A stretch of 64,000 bases of DNA from Thysanoteuthis rhombus (GCA_963457665.1 OY735234.1:1501503-1565502); one strand, 5' to 3'; shown: positions 34,870 to 47,059, counted from the first letter of the stretch. The notes: a model not told the origin generated them from the sequence alone. Numbers and translations: made by a program.

Positions 34870-37800
34870 ATAATCTATATCCATAGGGTAGAAAAGGTAA
34901 TCAAAATCCCAACTTGAATTTTGAGATTAATTTTCACCAGTTTTTGCCTTCATTTTCAGTTGCTTTTTGTCACAACTTTGAATCAGATTGTAATCCTACA
35001 GCAATGAGCCAGATGTCACAATACTTCATCTAAGAATAAAAAAATATGAAAAATTTTAAATATAGAATTTTAAAAACAACAAGGTCTGAATTGTGACCAT
35101 CCACAGTATGGAATATCAGTTGTAAGGAGTTGAGGTTGAGGTGTAAAACCAGCTCCCATTCAACTATAGTCCGAGGCTGAATGGTTAAAAGCGGCCAGGC
35201 GTTTACTGGACTCTCTAAATAGATGTGAGTTAGAGTCTCACTGTGGGCTTGCTCTTCATTTTCCGATTATTCTAGCATAGAATTATGGTTCGATTCAAAG
35301 TTATGATAAAAAGGAACTGAAAGTTAGGATGAAAGTAAAAACTAGATAATATTAATGTAATATTTCATTTAAAAACAAAAATTGAGAAATTAAAAACATT
35401 AAATTAAGAGATCAAGTATTTTCAATAATTTCCCCCCACTTTATTACTTTTTATCAACTTTCTGGGTCCAATAAACTCCAACCATTATTAATCTTTGACA
35501 AATATTTTCTTTTACCTCAATTCATTCAATTTCTATGGGGGAGTAAACTTATTCCTTATATCAGTGAAGCCTGGTTAACCAGCTGCTTTTAATGACTGAG
35601 CTAGGAGTACTCTATGGTTGGCAGAACATTAAATCTAACCTCTGAACTTACCACTATTTTTCCCCTTATCTACCAGCACCATATCTACTTTGTTTCTACA
35701 CTAATTGTAGTTTTTATTAGATGAAGCATTGTCAACCCTTAATTTTTGTCTACTATTTCTTTCATCTTAATTTAAGAAATCTTTTAAATCTAAAATTGAA
35801 TTAGAAAATTAAAACTAAATGTTGACAAGGGTTATAGTCAAAGAAATGAAGATAAATCCAACCATTAACAGGTGCAAATCCAGTGAGGGTCTAATTTTAC
35901 CTAGCAGCAATCAGAATTTTGTTTTTTCATCAATCATAAGCCGTCTTCAATCTTATTCTTTATAAAAAAGAATTATTGGAACTGTGGTAAATTCTTTTAA
36001 TTTTTTCTTTTGTTAATTCTAGTGTTAAAAAACCATGAATCAAATGTAAGTGAAGAAAAAAAAAACAAAAAAAAAACACTTGATATTTTTTTCACATTTT
36101 ATTTGTAAAGTTTTCTTTTAGACCCATCCCTGCCAAAAATAAGGATATATCTAAACTCCAACCACATCATTAACAACAGAGTAATCCATTCATGACATTA
36201 TGCCAAAGTTGGGTCATTTCAAACAACTAGACAGATTTTTCACTGAATCTAATTACAAAATCATCACTAAGCAGATCAGTTAATGCTCGTGGTAAAGTTG
36301 AACATAGTATCTCTGGGTACTCACAATTTCAGATATAATTTTTATCAATTTTCTATTTATTTCCCTCATTTCAGGAGGATAAAGAACTTCAGGGTTATCA
36401 AAGTGTTGAGAGGCAATATAATCACCATCACAATAGGGGTAGCCTCCAGCTCTGATACTGAAAGGGGAAAAAAAAAAAAAAAAAATTAAGTGAGCGGTGA
36501 TAGAAATCATAAAGCATACAAGTACACATCCGCCTACACACCCACACTCGTCAGCGCCAAATTCAATCATTGGTTTTTAGAGCTGTAGCCCAGGGCCCCC
36601 AGAGATTAAATGAAAAGTTATTCCATCTGTGAAAGCTGAATAAAAGTACAAGTACTTTAAATTATCTAATTCAGAAAAGGGTTCAATTGATATTTTGTAT
36701 ATGATTGAGTGGGCATAAGTGCCTAATGCACCACCCTTTGCAAATATTCTTTCGTTTTGGAAATCATTAGTTCAATCTTTTCATTTGCAATCAAAAAAAT
36801 GAAAAAATATATATATAATCAAATGCACATAATGACTGAACAATCATGATAAAAATTGCAGAGTAGCAGCCATTACATTGCTCAGTCAGCAAAATACTAG
36901 GAGTGCTGTGATTGGCAGAAATACTAGCCACAAGCCAATCAGTGCCCGACGTACAATTTTTAAAAAGTTGAGAAAATCCACAAGCAATATTTTCATTATT
37001 TTGTTTTTATTTCAAAGCTTGAACGTTCTGCATTATGATTCTGTTGCATATTGAAATTAATCTTGGAAACTCATTACAGAAAGTAAATCTTGGGATTTTA
37101 ATTGTTACCTTAAAAAAAAAAAAATAAATAATTTTTTTTTTAATTTTTCATCAACATTTTCTTTTTGAAAATATAACTCATAGTACCTGTACCCTAAGGG
37201 CCTACAAAATCTTTATCTGGCACTGCCAACTACACACGCTTACTAACCCATACTACTCACTCACCAAACACTGTCTTGAATGAAAAAAAAATTTTAGGGT
37301 GGCATTTTCACCAAATGTTCAATACTTACACAGCACTTTCTTTACACTGATGTATTGCTACCATGTACTCCAATCCTTTTCTGTTAAGCAAACAATACGC
37401 CAAGTACATGTTTTTAATGTTGACAACAAATGTCCTTACAATACGTTGATTTTTGGTCAGGGATTCGTCATAACGTGGTAGTTTTAAAATTTCTGTGGAA
37501 ATATAAAAATACTTTAGTTCATCTTATACACTTGTGCATGGGCAACCGCAGGAGGGAGGAGCAAAAAGAGCATTTGTTCCCCACTCTTCCTCGCCCAGGG
37601 CGAAGTGGTTTGAAAGTGGGAATCTTTACCTTGATTTTAGAGGCCGAGGATCAAGGAGGTCACTGAACAGTGACAGCTTAAGGAAGAGTCATAGCTAGGC
37701 ACTCCCTTGTCTATTGCCGGACAAACTTCTGGATAAGTCTCGTTTTCTTGTCCTTTCAAGTGTTACAGACAAATAAATTTACAAATACATGTAGAGTATA

Positions 37801-40197
37801 GGATTTTTTTTTCTTCATTTTGTTCCCGGTCGGTCCGTACTGACATCATGTAAATAATTTACCAAAGGTTTTTAAGTGAGGACTGCTGAGCTCTTTATCA
37901 AAAGACAAGGGGTGGGGTAATCTACTTTTGTTTTTATACTGACCAAACAACGCCCTTAAGACTAGCGAAGTTCATCGGTCGGAATGGGGCAAATATCCAA
38001 ATAATTTAGATCAGCATTTTAAACACTTCAAAATATTTTATATAAAGTTATGTTTATCAACATGCATGTAGTATGGTAGTTGGAAGAGAAAAAATCCAAG
38101 ATTACTTCACCAAGAAATTCAAAATACATAAACCCGAACCTAAACCGACATGTTTTCTTTCGATAAAAGCGTTCAATGGCTTACTTGCTTCGAAAGAAAT
38201 TTTCATGAGACAATTACTCTGCATTATCTTGTCAGTATAACCAAAAAAAAGACCTTGAACTAAGGTTATTACTGCTCATTTGGGTTTTTAAAACGTTAGC
38301 CATCAGATGGTTAACTTTAGCAATATAGCTACTTCCATTTGTCTTTAACAATAAAAATGGTCGACATTGTGGGTCCGATTATGGTTAAGATATTGTACAC
38401 ATTTACCAGCGGGTAGGGTCGGGTTATGGCCTTTATACAAAGACGATAATTGGACATTCATACAATTTAATTCGAATCGATTATTGAATTTTAAGTTGTG
38501 GTAAGAGAAAAATTTTTTAAACCTATCTTAGTTATTAACGTTGACGTTCTCGCATCAAGATAATGTTATGCAAATAGTTTTGTTGAATAAAAATCTCCGA
38601 ATAGATTGAAATCAAGAAAATTTGATGTCGAGTCGAGGTCGGTGCGCAACTGTACATTGTATTACTGAACCCAATTAAATTCTTTCTGAGGCTTATTGCA
38701 AAAGTTAAATTAAAGTCGCCATTTTATTCTTCATCGTTTTAATAAACCCAGGTTGGCAAAAATACGTAGCTTAAAACAAATTTAGGCATAGACTTTTTTG
38801 GTCACCCCCATCCAACCGTATCGGATATTTCCTCAATGATTTGATTCAGCTGGCTATGATTAGCAAAAGTCTCAATATTCATTCTTTTGTTTTCATTTAA
38901 TATAGATAAGAGGTCTTCATTGTATTCTTTATTCTTAAAATGTTCTTTTGGATCTGGAATAAATTACGGATTAATATTTCTACTTTACTCTTTGTAAATT
39001 CCAGAGTTGAAACATCGACTCAACTGTAAGTGAAACAAGGCCGGATCATGTTTTTCTATGTCATAAATCTCTTCAAGTATCTCTAAAGATAATTTTCACC
39101 TCTGCCCTGAACAAGATCCTTAGATTTTACCCTTTATGGCTGCATAAAAAATTTCATTGTTTAAAGGAAATTTAGAGATTGAAGCCGTAGGTTTGCTAAA
39201 TGTCTCGGCAGTCGTTTCCAAAATACGCCTACTTACAAAAATCTTCGAGTTTTAAACTTATTTAAACATACAAAAGTGGGTAGGTTATTAACGCGCACCT
39301 TTGAAAACCTTAGACACTAAGAGCAAGAAATTTCAAACTGTCAAAGAAAAAAGTTTAAATTCGGCTAAGCTAGAGTACATTTTTCAAAATTATGATCAAA
39401 CTACATATTTGAGTCAGAAATTAACGCAATTATGATATTTTAGACGCCTGTTCCATTGTTTTGAAGATGGAAACGTTGGTTGTTCAGCTCGTCAGAGGCA
39501 CCGTTTCCGTTCGTGCCTTGAAGTCATCATAGTGCACAATCTGATAAAATTTCATTATTGCCTCGATTTCTGATTAATGTCGTTTTAAGTGTTCAATTAT
39601 ACTTTTGGAGCCCATGACGTTTGGAGTCTTTGAATGGTGTTTAAGCACTGGTATCAGGACTGAGGATTACCATTAACCACATCCTCTGCTCAGTGCGGCA
39701 AGTCAAAAAACAGTATAGCATAGTTGTCGTGGTGTGAATATTCATGTTGCCTTAAAAATGAAATCCGTACAACTGGAACAAGATTTGAGCTACTATAAGC
39801 GTGCCTATTTTTCTTTTAAATTTGCTGTTAGGTAAATAATTGAAAGGTAGGGTTACTTACGGCTTCAAGAACAGTTTACTTGAATTAATGGTAGGACAAC
39901 AAATCTTTGAATTTCCCATGAAGACAATCAAGGGACAGAAAACGTCAATGGATGAAAGATAGAACACTATCATTTTTACCTAGAATTAACTAAAATACCA
40001 ATGCAAGTGTAAAAAAAAAGTCTTATGGATATTATTTTTAAAGAATAAAGGGTTTGAGAAAAAAAAAGTTACTTACTTGGAATAGGTCTTATAGGAATGG
40101 GCTCCCGCTCTTCTTGGAGATATTTCTGTATTACGAATTCGTACTCAATTGTTTCCCAACTTGAATCACTGCAAATACTACAATCGTCGCAAGACAT
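31626..40197 (-). CDS. Unrecognised 238-residue protein, five exons
   Basis: Five minus-strand exons (40077-40197, 38806-38953, 36325-36457, 34327-34432, 31626-31834) join to exactly 717 nt: 238 codons and a stop. The junction phases are 1, 2, 0 and 1 and match on both sides, with canonical GT/AG sites, which is strong evidence for a real gene. The protein begins MSCDDCSICSDSSWETIEYE, with four cysteines or CxxC-like pairs in the first ten residues. It then has a mostly helical, charged region (NEDLLSILNENKRM, IIEEISDT), a GGYPYCDGDY motif near residue 94, and a Trp-rich helical C-terminus (QWTWEAIEF, LQTWCEQRGI). No signal peptide or membrane segment is seen. I do not recognise the family and give no function. 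The start was chosen as the first ATG of the open exon, with CTACC before it. Confidence 0.75.
33502..33562. repeat. (TA)n microsatellite
   Basis: About 30 TA units within intron 4 of the unknown gene. Confidence 0.95.
33575..33990. repeat. Two tandem copies of a dispersed ancient-type repeat
   Basis: Two units of about 200 bp share GATGCAGGGGAGGTAAC-like starts, AATTCCTRGATCCA and a GGATATATTGTG/GGAGATATTGTGGACA end. The phrase pattern (GATCCA-AATTTAATCA-TTCTT-GGTCA-CCTTCCA-AAATTTCATTGAAAT) is one I recall from many invertebrate genomes. Confidence 0.5.
33985..34095. mobile_element. Possible hAT-type terminal fragment
   Basis: GTGTTGCTAATTTAGCAC resembles the hAT-like end at 42308 (CAGTGTTGCTGAATTAGCAG) and is followed by AGCTATTTTTAGC-type words also seen at 46.7-47.0 kb. 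No partner end was found. Confidence 0.3.
34327..34432 (-). CDS. Unknown gene, exon 4
   Basis: This exon encodes KDLALLLKSMWLKL through to FKQWTWEAI plus one base. The acceptor is TTTGCCAG and the donor is GTACGT. The hydrophobic spacing of the first half suggests an amphipathic helix. The last base G joins AA of the final exon to make a Glu codon. Confidence 0.72.
34838..34869. repeat. Poly(A) run
   Basis: About 30 A on the plus strand; shorter runs lie at about 32948-32971, 34574-34591 and 36467-36484. All are in introns of the unknown gene and may mark old retroposon tails. Confidence 0.85.
35165..35345 (+). mobile_element. tRNA-derived SINE (Ser/Leu-like head)
   Basis: GAGGCTGAATGGTTAAAAGC (A box with a class II tRNA look) and GTGAGTTAGAGTCTCAC (B-box position) are followed by a tail AAGTTATGATAAAAAGGAAC and GGATGAAAGTAAA. 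The tail matches the SINE at 49488-49670, so both belong to one family or share a tail module. Confidence 0.55.
36325..36457 (-). CDS. Unknown gene, exon 3 (GGYPYCDGDY)
   Basis: This exon encodes IRAGGYPYCDGDY through to KIISEI. The acceptor is a long pyrimidine tract ending CCCCTTTCAG; the donor is GTGAGT, directly after ATT. The YPYCDGDY stretch is the most distinctive motif of the protein and the best probe for homologues. Confidence 0.75.
38806..38953 (-). CDS. Unknown gene, exon 2
   Basis: This exon completes the split codon (A plus AT gives Asn) and encodes PKEHFKNKEY through to DTVGW. The acceptor is TTTATTCCAG. The donor GTGACC follows GGATGGGG and is weaker than the others. It leaves GG, which the next exon completes to a glycine codon. 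The region is rich in Asn, Glu and Lys and looks helical. Confidence 0.72.
40077..40197 (-). CDS. Unknown gene, exon 1 (start codon)
   Basis: This exon encodes residues 1-40, from MSCDDCSICSDSSWETIEYE to PIRPIP, plus one base. The donor is GTAAGT, a consensus site. The upstream side on the minus strand is AT-rich, with no TATA box or CpG cluster that stands out, so the transcription start is not placed. In-frame codons continue upstream for about 40 bases without a stop, so a longer N-terminus or an upstream coding exon cannot be excluded. Confidence 0.7.
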
Positions 40198-41159
40198 GGT
40201 AGAAGATAGTCTGTGATAAAATAATAGTGACGACAAAAAACAGGTTGAACCAAGGGATCCGGGTAAAGAAAATAATTAGTAAATAAATAGATTATTTTTC
40301 AGTCCCTAAAACATACGCTCTAAACCCTGCATTAACGAAAACTGAAACAAATGAATACTGACATGACGAGGCCTTTTATATCATGCAAAAAAGTTTTTTA
40401 CTCGTAGTAAGTTCGAAGGTTATGCACCCACGCAATGTTTGGTGTGGGTCGGTCGGAGTGGATCCTGGATTTTATTTGAATGGGAAAAAAATATATATAT
40501 TTTTTTTTACAAATGAATATGTAAAAAAGTAAAAGAAAAAAAATTCAAACATCAAAAAGTGAGTGACATGTGATCTGGCATTTTTATTTACATTTGAGTC
40601 ATTCCTTTTTAGCTCCAGACGTGACCAAAAATAATTATCAAAGAAATTCACCACAGAACCAATAAATCAAAAACGTATCTTCTTTCTTTATTTTATTTAT
40701 ATTTGTGAAAGTTTCTGACCATGTTCGGCCATTCCTCTCAAACGATGAATCACAGCCAGAGCTAAGGACCCAAATGTGTATGATTAGTGAATGCGAAAAA
40801 ATTCCGAGTGATTTTTGACATTTTAAAGATTTTGGTTAGGAGGGTCTATTTACTACATGACTATAATACTGAACTGGGCCCCTAGTTAACGTTTCCCGTG
40901 GAAAACGCTGTGATATCGTAAATGTCATTTTAGAATATATATTCTGTCCACATTTATTCTTTGAAATACCTTTTTACGTGACTTCATATCCTTTTCGCTT
41001 TTCACTATTCATTGATTTTTTTTAATGTTATTCATTTTTCCAGAACACGAAATGGAGGTATAAGGTTTCTATTTACAATGAAACAACATTGCCAAACCCT
41101 AAAGTATTTTTCCAAAATAAAATTCCGAAATTTAGGTACTAGAAGTTATATAGATTATA

Positions 41160-42305
41160 TGGAAGAAACTTTAATTTTTCATTTTTGGAGGTCAAAATTG
41201 AGGGGGAGATTGATTTTTTTTTCATTTTTCGGTATCAAAATCGATTTCAGGGAACAAAATCGCGTGAAAGATTTATTTCAATTTCAGTTATCTGAATCGA
41301 AAAGAACCTTTTTTTTTTTTTCAATTCTTAGTGTCAACATCTAGGGTTATTTTTTTTTTCTTTTAGGTTTCAAAATTGAGGGGGAGATTTCCTTTCCACG
41401 TTCAGGGTCCTAAATTGAGCGCACTTTTCTCTTACTTTTAGGGGTCAAAATCGAAGGGATAATTCTTTCTTTCATTTTTAGGGGTCAAAATCTGAGGGAA
41501 TTTTTTCTATTCACTTTTAATCAAAACCGGGGGGGGGGTAACTTTTAAAAATCTCTTTTAGGGATCAGGTTCGAGAGGGGACCTTCATTACTTTTAGAGG
41601 TTAAAATCTAGGGATTTTTTCCTCACTTTCAGTGGTCAGAATGTAGGGAGGATGTTTTTTACTTTTAGTACTTCAAGTCCGATGGGATTTTTTGACACTT
41701 TTATCGAGGATTTTTTTTTTTAATTTTCAGGAGGGGGATGGTCAAAATCGAAGTTTTTCGATTGTTTTTTTTATTTCAGGGGTCGATTGTTTTACAATTT
41801 TATGGGTCAAAATCGAGGAGAAAACTTCTCGGCCAATTTTAGGGATCAAAATTTAATGGAATATTTTTTAATCACTTTTAGGGATCAAAATTTGATCGTT
41901 TATTTTCTTTTCAAGTTTAATGACCAAAATGGACTCGTTTAGTGTACAAAATCGATCTGGAAACTTTTCTCAATCTCTTTCAGGGGTTAAAATGAAATAA
42001 AAAAACTTTTTTTTTTACTTTTCGGAGTCAAAGAGGGGAACTCTTTTTTTCAATTTTTGGGGTAAAAATCGTGGCAGAATTTTTGTTTCACTTTTACAGG
42101 TCGAAATCGTGGCGAAACTTTTTTTTTCCTTTTCAGGGGACAAAACTTAGGTGGAATTTTTTGTTTTTTCACTTATATGGGCCAAAATCAGAGCGGGGAA
42201 CTTTTTTCTCCACTTTTTGGGGTCGAATTCGAGCGTTAACTATTTCAATGTCAGAGGGAACTTTTTCTTCACTTATTTCTTTTTTAAGGATCTAGAGCCA
42301 GGGGG
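41160..42305 (+). repeat. 45-60 bp minisatellite (TTTTAGGGGTCAAAATCGAGG)
   Basis: About 20 degenerate units on the pattern T-run, CACTTTTAGGGG, TCAAAATCGAGGG, GAACTTTT. Typical unit starts lie near 41364, 41427, 41478, 41567, 41595, 41807, 41839 and 41875. Length changes come mainly from the T-runs. Short frames through it are not genes. Confidence 0.8.
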
Positions 42306-42869
42306 AACAGTGTTGCTGAATTAGCAGTCATTTTTGCCCCGTACAACACCGGGTGTTTTTGTTTGTAAAGAATAAGACGGAAGACATCTTTTAGATGAAA
42401 CACAAAATAATATATTTTTGTTTTCAAGATTGATTTATGATTACTTAGGATTTGTCAGGGTGGAAGGAGTATTCGTAGAATTTCTTGATCTGGATATTTT
42501 CTTTTAAATGTTTGCATTTTGTCTGAGTAGGGAACCCTTGATCCACGGTGGTTTCAGATCCACGTAGGCTGGAGGTTTTCGCGCCTTACAAATATTTTTC
42601 CCGCTTCTGGCTCGATGCACTAAGTATTAATCAAAAGTTTATACAGATTATCCTCATTGACCGTTTTATTGGTTGTTATATCTTGCGGAAAAGCCATAAT
42701 TTGAATCAACAAAACAATTAGGCAGTCTTTTGCAATATGTCGAGATGACTCTGACTTTGTGACGTCATTGTCGAAATTTGACTCTGGAAAGATGAAAAGC
42801 ATTAAACAAGAACCATAAGATCATGGATGCGTCTGCCATCCTTGATAGAAGTAAATTGAAAGGGGAGAA

Positions 42870-43040
42870 GAAGATCAGTATGTTCAATCCGAAGGCCTGG
42901 ACCAAGTTTCATATCAATCCAACATTATACAGCTGAGAAAATCGCTGTTTAGTATTACTGGTTGTGGTAGCAGGGGGAAAAGGAAGATAAGGATTGTTGA
43001 CCTGGATCAAGTTTCATATCATTCCAACACGATACAGCTG
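42870..43040. repeat. Duplicated ~50-bp dispersed repeat
   Basis: GGCCTGGACCAAGTTTCATA and GACCTGGATCAAGTTTCATA, each followed by TC-ATTCCAACA-and-ATACAGCTGAGA, occur about 105-110 bp apart in the same orientation. Confidence 0.6.
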
Positions 43041-43079
43041 AGAGAATTTATGAAATAGAAACCGACCGATCGAAAAGTG

Positions 43080-45955
43080 ACTTATAGCGATGCATGGACG
43101 GATCTAAACAACATTAACGGCAATACCATTCAATGCAATAGGTCCTACGTTAAATCCAAATATCTTTTTAATGCAATATGTGATATTATTTATTTCTGTT
43201 ATGGTTTCCATTATTTATTCATATATTTTTCATTCATTTACTTATATTACTTTTATTTATCAGTATTCAATATCCATTATGTATAAATCACTGTAACATC
43301 AGGTAATGACTAATCCAAAAAAATAAATGCATAAAAATATCAGCAAAGACTTAACGAAAAGCAAACTCTTGTAATTATGTGTTCCAATGACCCTTCGACC
43401 AGTGAGAAACTGTAATTTCTTGAAAGAGGGCATAGTGAATATTATGGCTAGGGTTGCTTCGCTTATTGGATTTATGCTTTCCATCCTTCTGTGGTTAAAT
43501 TACGGCAATGGTTTCATCAAGTCAGAGGTATCTCAACACTGCCAGCATCAGGCCTGGGCCTCGCCAAATTTTATCTTAATGTGACACTACATATTCATAT
43601 ATATCAAGTTCATTTCTTGGTGGGATTGAGGTCTGGATTTGCGACTTCTCAGTCATTAAAATTGGTTTAATTCTATGATATTTTTTTCTACGGTAATTTA
43701 AGTATAGCACAACCCCTTTATTTACGCTCAGATTTGAATACCTTTTTTTTTCATATTATACACCAAGAAATACGATATATAAAAACTTTTCCCGTCCTCA
43801 TCATTTTCAATATTTTATTGAGGCCTTTCGACTGGTAGCTTGAATGAATTTATCATATTAAATGTTTCAAGTCCTTAAACTCCTTACACTTTGGGTGACT
43901 GATATAATGTAACTGATTGGTTGGGATCACAATCCCTCATCTAAAGGGTTGTATTATCGGCCATTTTTCAAAATGGGTTTAAAGAATTGGAATCAGCACG
44001 ACTACCCAAAAAGTGCTTACACTTAATGTTCATACTCTAATCAATTGAATTATGGGTTTGGCCGGATTCTTAAAAAGCATTTATAGTCACAAATTGAATT
44101 TATGCTTAGGTGGCCGATAAACGCCCCCGATACGGTGTGTGTATTCACCTGTGTCTGTTCGTCCACACTATCTTCCCAAATTCGCAATGTTTTTCAATTC
44201 AATTATGTGGAAGGATGGGCAATGGCCTGCAGAAGAAGTGATTCAATTTAGGGGGGGGGGTCCAGGAATTTGCTTCCGATTGAGAAATATTTCCATTATC
44301 TTACATAAAAAACGATTAGAAGCGAAGTCAACTGAATTTAAGTTTCAAGAGAAGTAATGTAATATTTGCACACATTGCAAGAATAGAGCTTTCTCCCTTG
44401 TTTTCTGTGAAGACCATCAAAATTTCTAATTGTGCATCTTTAGTTTTTGATTGAGGAGTTTCTCACTTTATTCAAAATGTTTTGTTAAAAAGAGAATGAG
44501 GGGTTGTGCAACTGAAAAATGACCGTTATATTTCAGCTGGCGTTGACATGATCCTGGCAATGTCCAGTTTTGTTGACTCTTGATGACTGATGACTGTCAA
44601 CTGGCCAAATGCCGAATCCCCGAGTCCAATTGACCAACGTAGCCGAATTTACTCTTTTAAATGCACTCATTATCAAAAAATCTTTCGTGAGCCAAAGTAA
44701 ACTAGCAATTACCATTAATCTATAAGGGAAACATATTTGAGTGTTCCCAGATCAAAAAAGGGGTATTGGTATTTTAGGCTGATTCATCAGAGATTGGGTA
44801 TGGTAGGAGGTACATTAGACTGGGTTGTCGAAGAGAGGGGAATGCCTCTATAAAGCTTCAATGCAAAACGAAAGCTGAATGTTATTCTACTTTTTGCTTT
44901 TTCTCGTAAAAGCAAAAAAGTGGCATTAGGAGAACTTCCAGGAAGAGGGAGATGGATGCTTCCAATAAGCTTAGAGAATTTGAATAGATCCATTAAACCG
45001 TCAAATCATATAACGTTTCCCACGTCTCGTCGGACATTTAACACAGCTCTCAAAATCACTCCACCAGAAAATAAAAAACCTCCTTATCTATCATTTTTTC
45101 TGCCCTTAAGAGAACCATTTCGCTCGGTGGATTCCCAAACTTTTATGTGGCATGTTGTATTAAAATAATCAAAAGAAAAGAAAAAGAAAAAAAATATATA
45201 CAAGCTTGGCTTAGCAAGGGTCAAACCTCCCTTGCTTCATTAAAATCTAAAGGTAAACCCTACAATATCATTCCCGAACTACGTGTTCCATTCAACTTTT
45301 TTATTAATAGTTTCTGTGAATTTGATTTTCAAACTTGAGCAAAACTATTTGACCCGAGTTGAGCTTTAGAAGTGTGGATGACTTTGTCATTAGTTTTTGC
45401 GTACGTTGCTGTTATTTGTGCATGGCATCACTAGTTTTTAGTCTGGTCATTCTCATTCGTTGTTACATACGGAAATAAAAGTCAAAACTCGATAGTAGGA
45501 GTTTGACAATATATAGCCTCATTAATTTTCTAAGCCAAGTAAGAAAAAATCTGCTGTTAATTTACCAAACTTCTATGAATGTATTAACTTCTTTCTCTCT
45601 GTACAGTAATGAACATTGGTTGAAAATTGCATTCGTAGATGAGTTGTGGGAGTTTGAAGGAGAACGTTGGATATATATCCCAACTTGTACCGACTAAGTT
45701 GGTTCTTTTAGGGAAAAAAATTAACATTTAGGGGAGCCAAAATAAACTTTCAAAAAGAGAACAAAGTTGAACTGACAAAAGGTCGCAGTCAGGACAAAAA
45801 TCTTGTTGGTTTAATTCTACAAAGTTTGTCCGACGGAGTAAAAATCTTGAAAAGTATTTCTCATAATTTGATGCGTCTTCCTTCGTCTGTGTAAGAGATC
45901 CATTTGTGGTAAGTATTTGCGAGTCAGCAGAATAAACTGTTGTCAGAGAGGATGA
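43080..45955. other. No gene seen
   Basis: Interior of the possible hAT span. Short frames at 43077, 44139 and 44920 show no family signature. Confidence 0.35.
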
Positions 45956-45959
45956 GTTG

Positions 45960-46215
45960 ACGGAAATCAGAAATGGCAGAGGACTGAAACTAAAGCTCCT
46001 ATTAACAGATACGACTTTATGCTAGTAGCCCCATCATTACAAAGAAGGCAATTGAAGCACTTCTTCTTAACATCTTATATGTGTGAAGCTGGCTTCTCTA
46101 TGAACACAATGAAAAGCAAGAATAGGTCGCGGCTTTAAATACAGGATGATGACTTGAGCTCATCAACCATCCGAGCTCGTACAAGGGGCATCTTGAGGCG
46201 ACACCAATCGAAGGT
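45960..46215 (+). pseudogene. hAT transposase C-terminal remnant
   Basis: Text reading DFMLVAPSLQ, LKHFFLTSYMCEAGFSMNTM and KSKNRSRL, then after a TAA stop QDDDLSSSTIRARTR. This is the C-terminal dimerisation region of hAT transposases related to ZBED5/FAM200-type proteins. The in-frame stop after KNRSRL lies where the family continues, so it is inactive. Confidence 0.65.
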
Positions 46216-46719
46216 TTTTTTACATATTTTTACTCATATTTGTATTTGAATATCTAAATATTTCATTTTCGGTAGTCACCCGAATTTTGCAGAGTGTCGG
46301 GGTGCAAACATCTCACGAAATTACGAAACTTGCACACAATCAGACACAAACACGGAATGATGATCATTTAATCATTTATTTAGTGGATTGGGAAAGTAGG
46401 AGGAAGAAATGAATTCCAAAAATTACAGTCCGTAATTTTTATCGACCAAATTAGAAAAAAGTCAGCCAGATCTAGCCAAGAAATTGCTGATTCGGCAACC
46501 CTGCTCCTTGAATACCACAGAGCTTATCTCTCTGCCACCCTAAACTTTAGTAACCCACCTGCCCGACCCGGATTCTTCAAACAGTTATACAATAATTCAT
46601 ATACAGTTTGGTGAGATCAAAGTGCTTCCACACTCGACAGATTAAAGTCGTCAATTACACGTAGGGATGGGTATTACTGAACAAGTAGGACAAATTGGGC
46701 ATATTTCATGCGGAGCAGG

Positions 46720-47050
46720 GTCGCCAATGTGGCTCTTTTTGGCGCTATATCTAGCTATTTTCCGTACATTTGGCCCCTAAGTCTGTAGCTAGCTCTTAGC
46801 TTCGTTTTAATTTATCAAACTGTTTACGTGTGTTTTCAAATTTATGACATAATTAATGAATTATTTCATCTTAATCAAAATTGAAAATCAAGTAAATTAT
46901 AGGCTACTTTGTATTCAATTTGTGTTACTTTTTTTACTGCTCTTATTAATTTTCTGACCCTTTTTCAGCAGATTATCTAGATCTTTTGGAGCTAGATCTA
47001 GCTATTTTTGTACATTTATTACTCAAGTCTATCTCTAGCTCAGCTTTTTC
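46720..47050. repeat. TCTAGCTATTTT-containing repeat
   Basis: GCAGGGTCGCCAATGTGGCT (hAT-end-like) begins a segment with the phrase ATCTAGCTATTTT-GTACATTT twice (about 46750 and 47007), each followed by AAGTCT-T-CTAGCTC. Probably an unnamed element or two diverged copies of one unit. Confidence 0.4.
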
Positions 47051-47059
47051 TCTTCTTGT

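Larger units (their letters stand above)
42308..46503 (+). mobile_element. Possible degenerate hAT element
   Basis: The left end CAGTGTTGCTGAATTAGCAG and the complement of the right end, CAGGGTTGCCGAATCAGCAA, agree at about 16 of 20 positions, which fits hAT-type inverted ends. Near the right end, 46064-46136 encodes TSYMCEAGFSMNTMKSKNRS, the hAT C-terminal dimerisation motif (SYLCExxFS...KxRSRL). The expected 8-bp target duplications do not match (AGGGGGAA versus CTCCTTGA), and most of the transposase is not recognisable. The ends may therefore belong to different insertions. Confidence 0.4.

Noticed and set aside
44920-45168. 82-codon frame as part of the hAT transposase
   Set aside because: No hAT motif (BED finger, catalytic core or dimerisation text) is visible in it.
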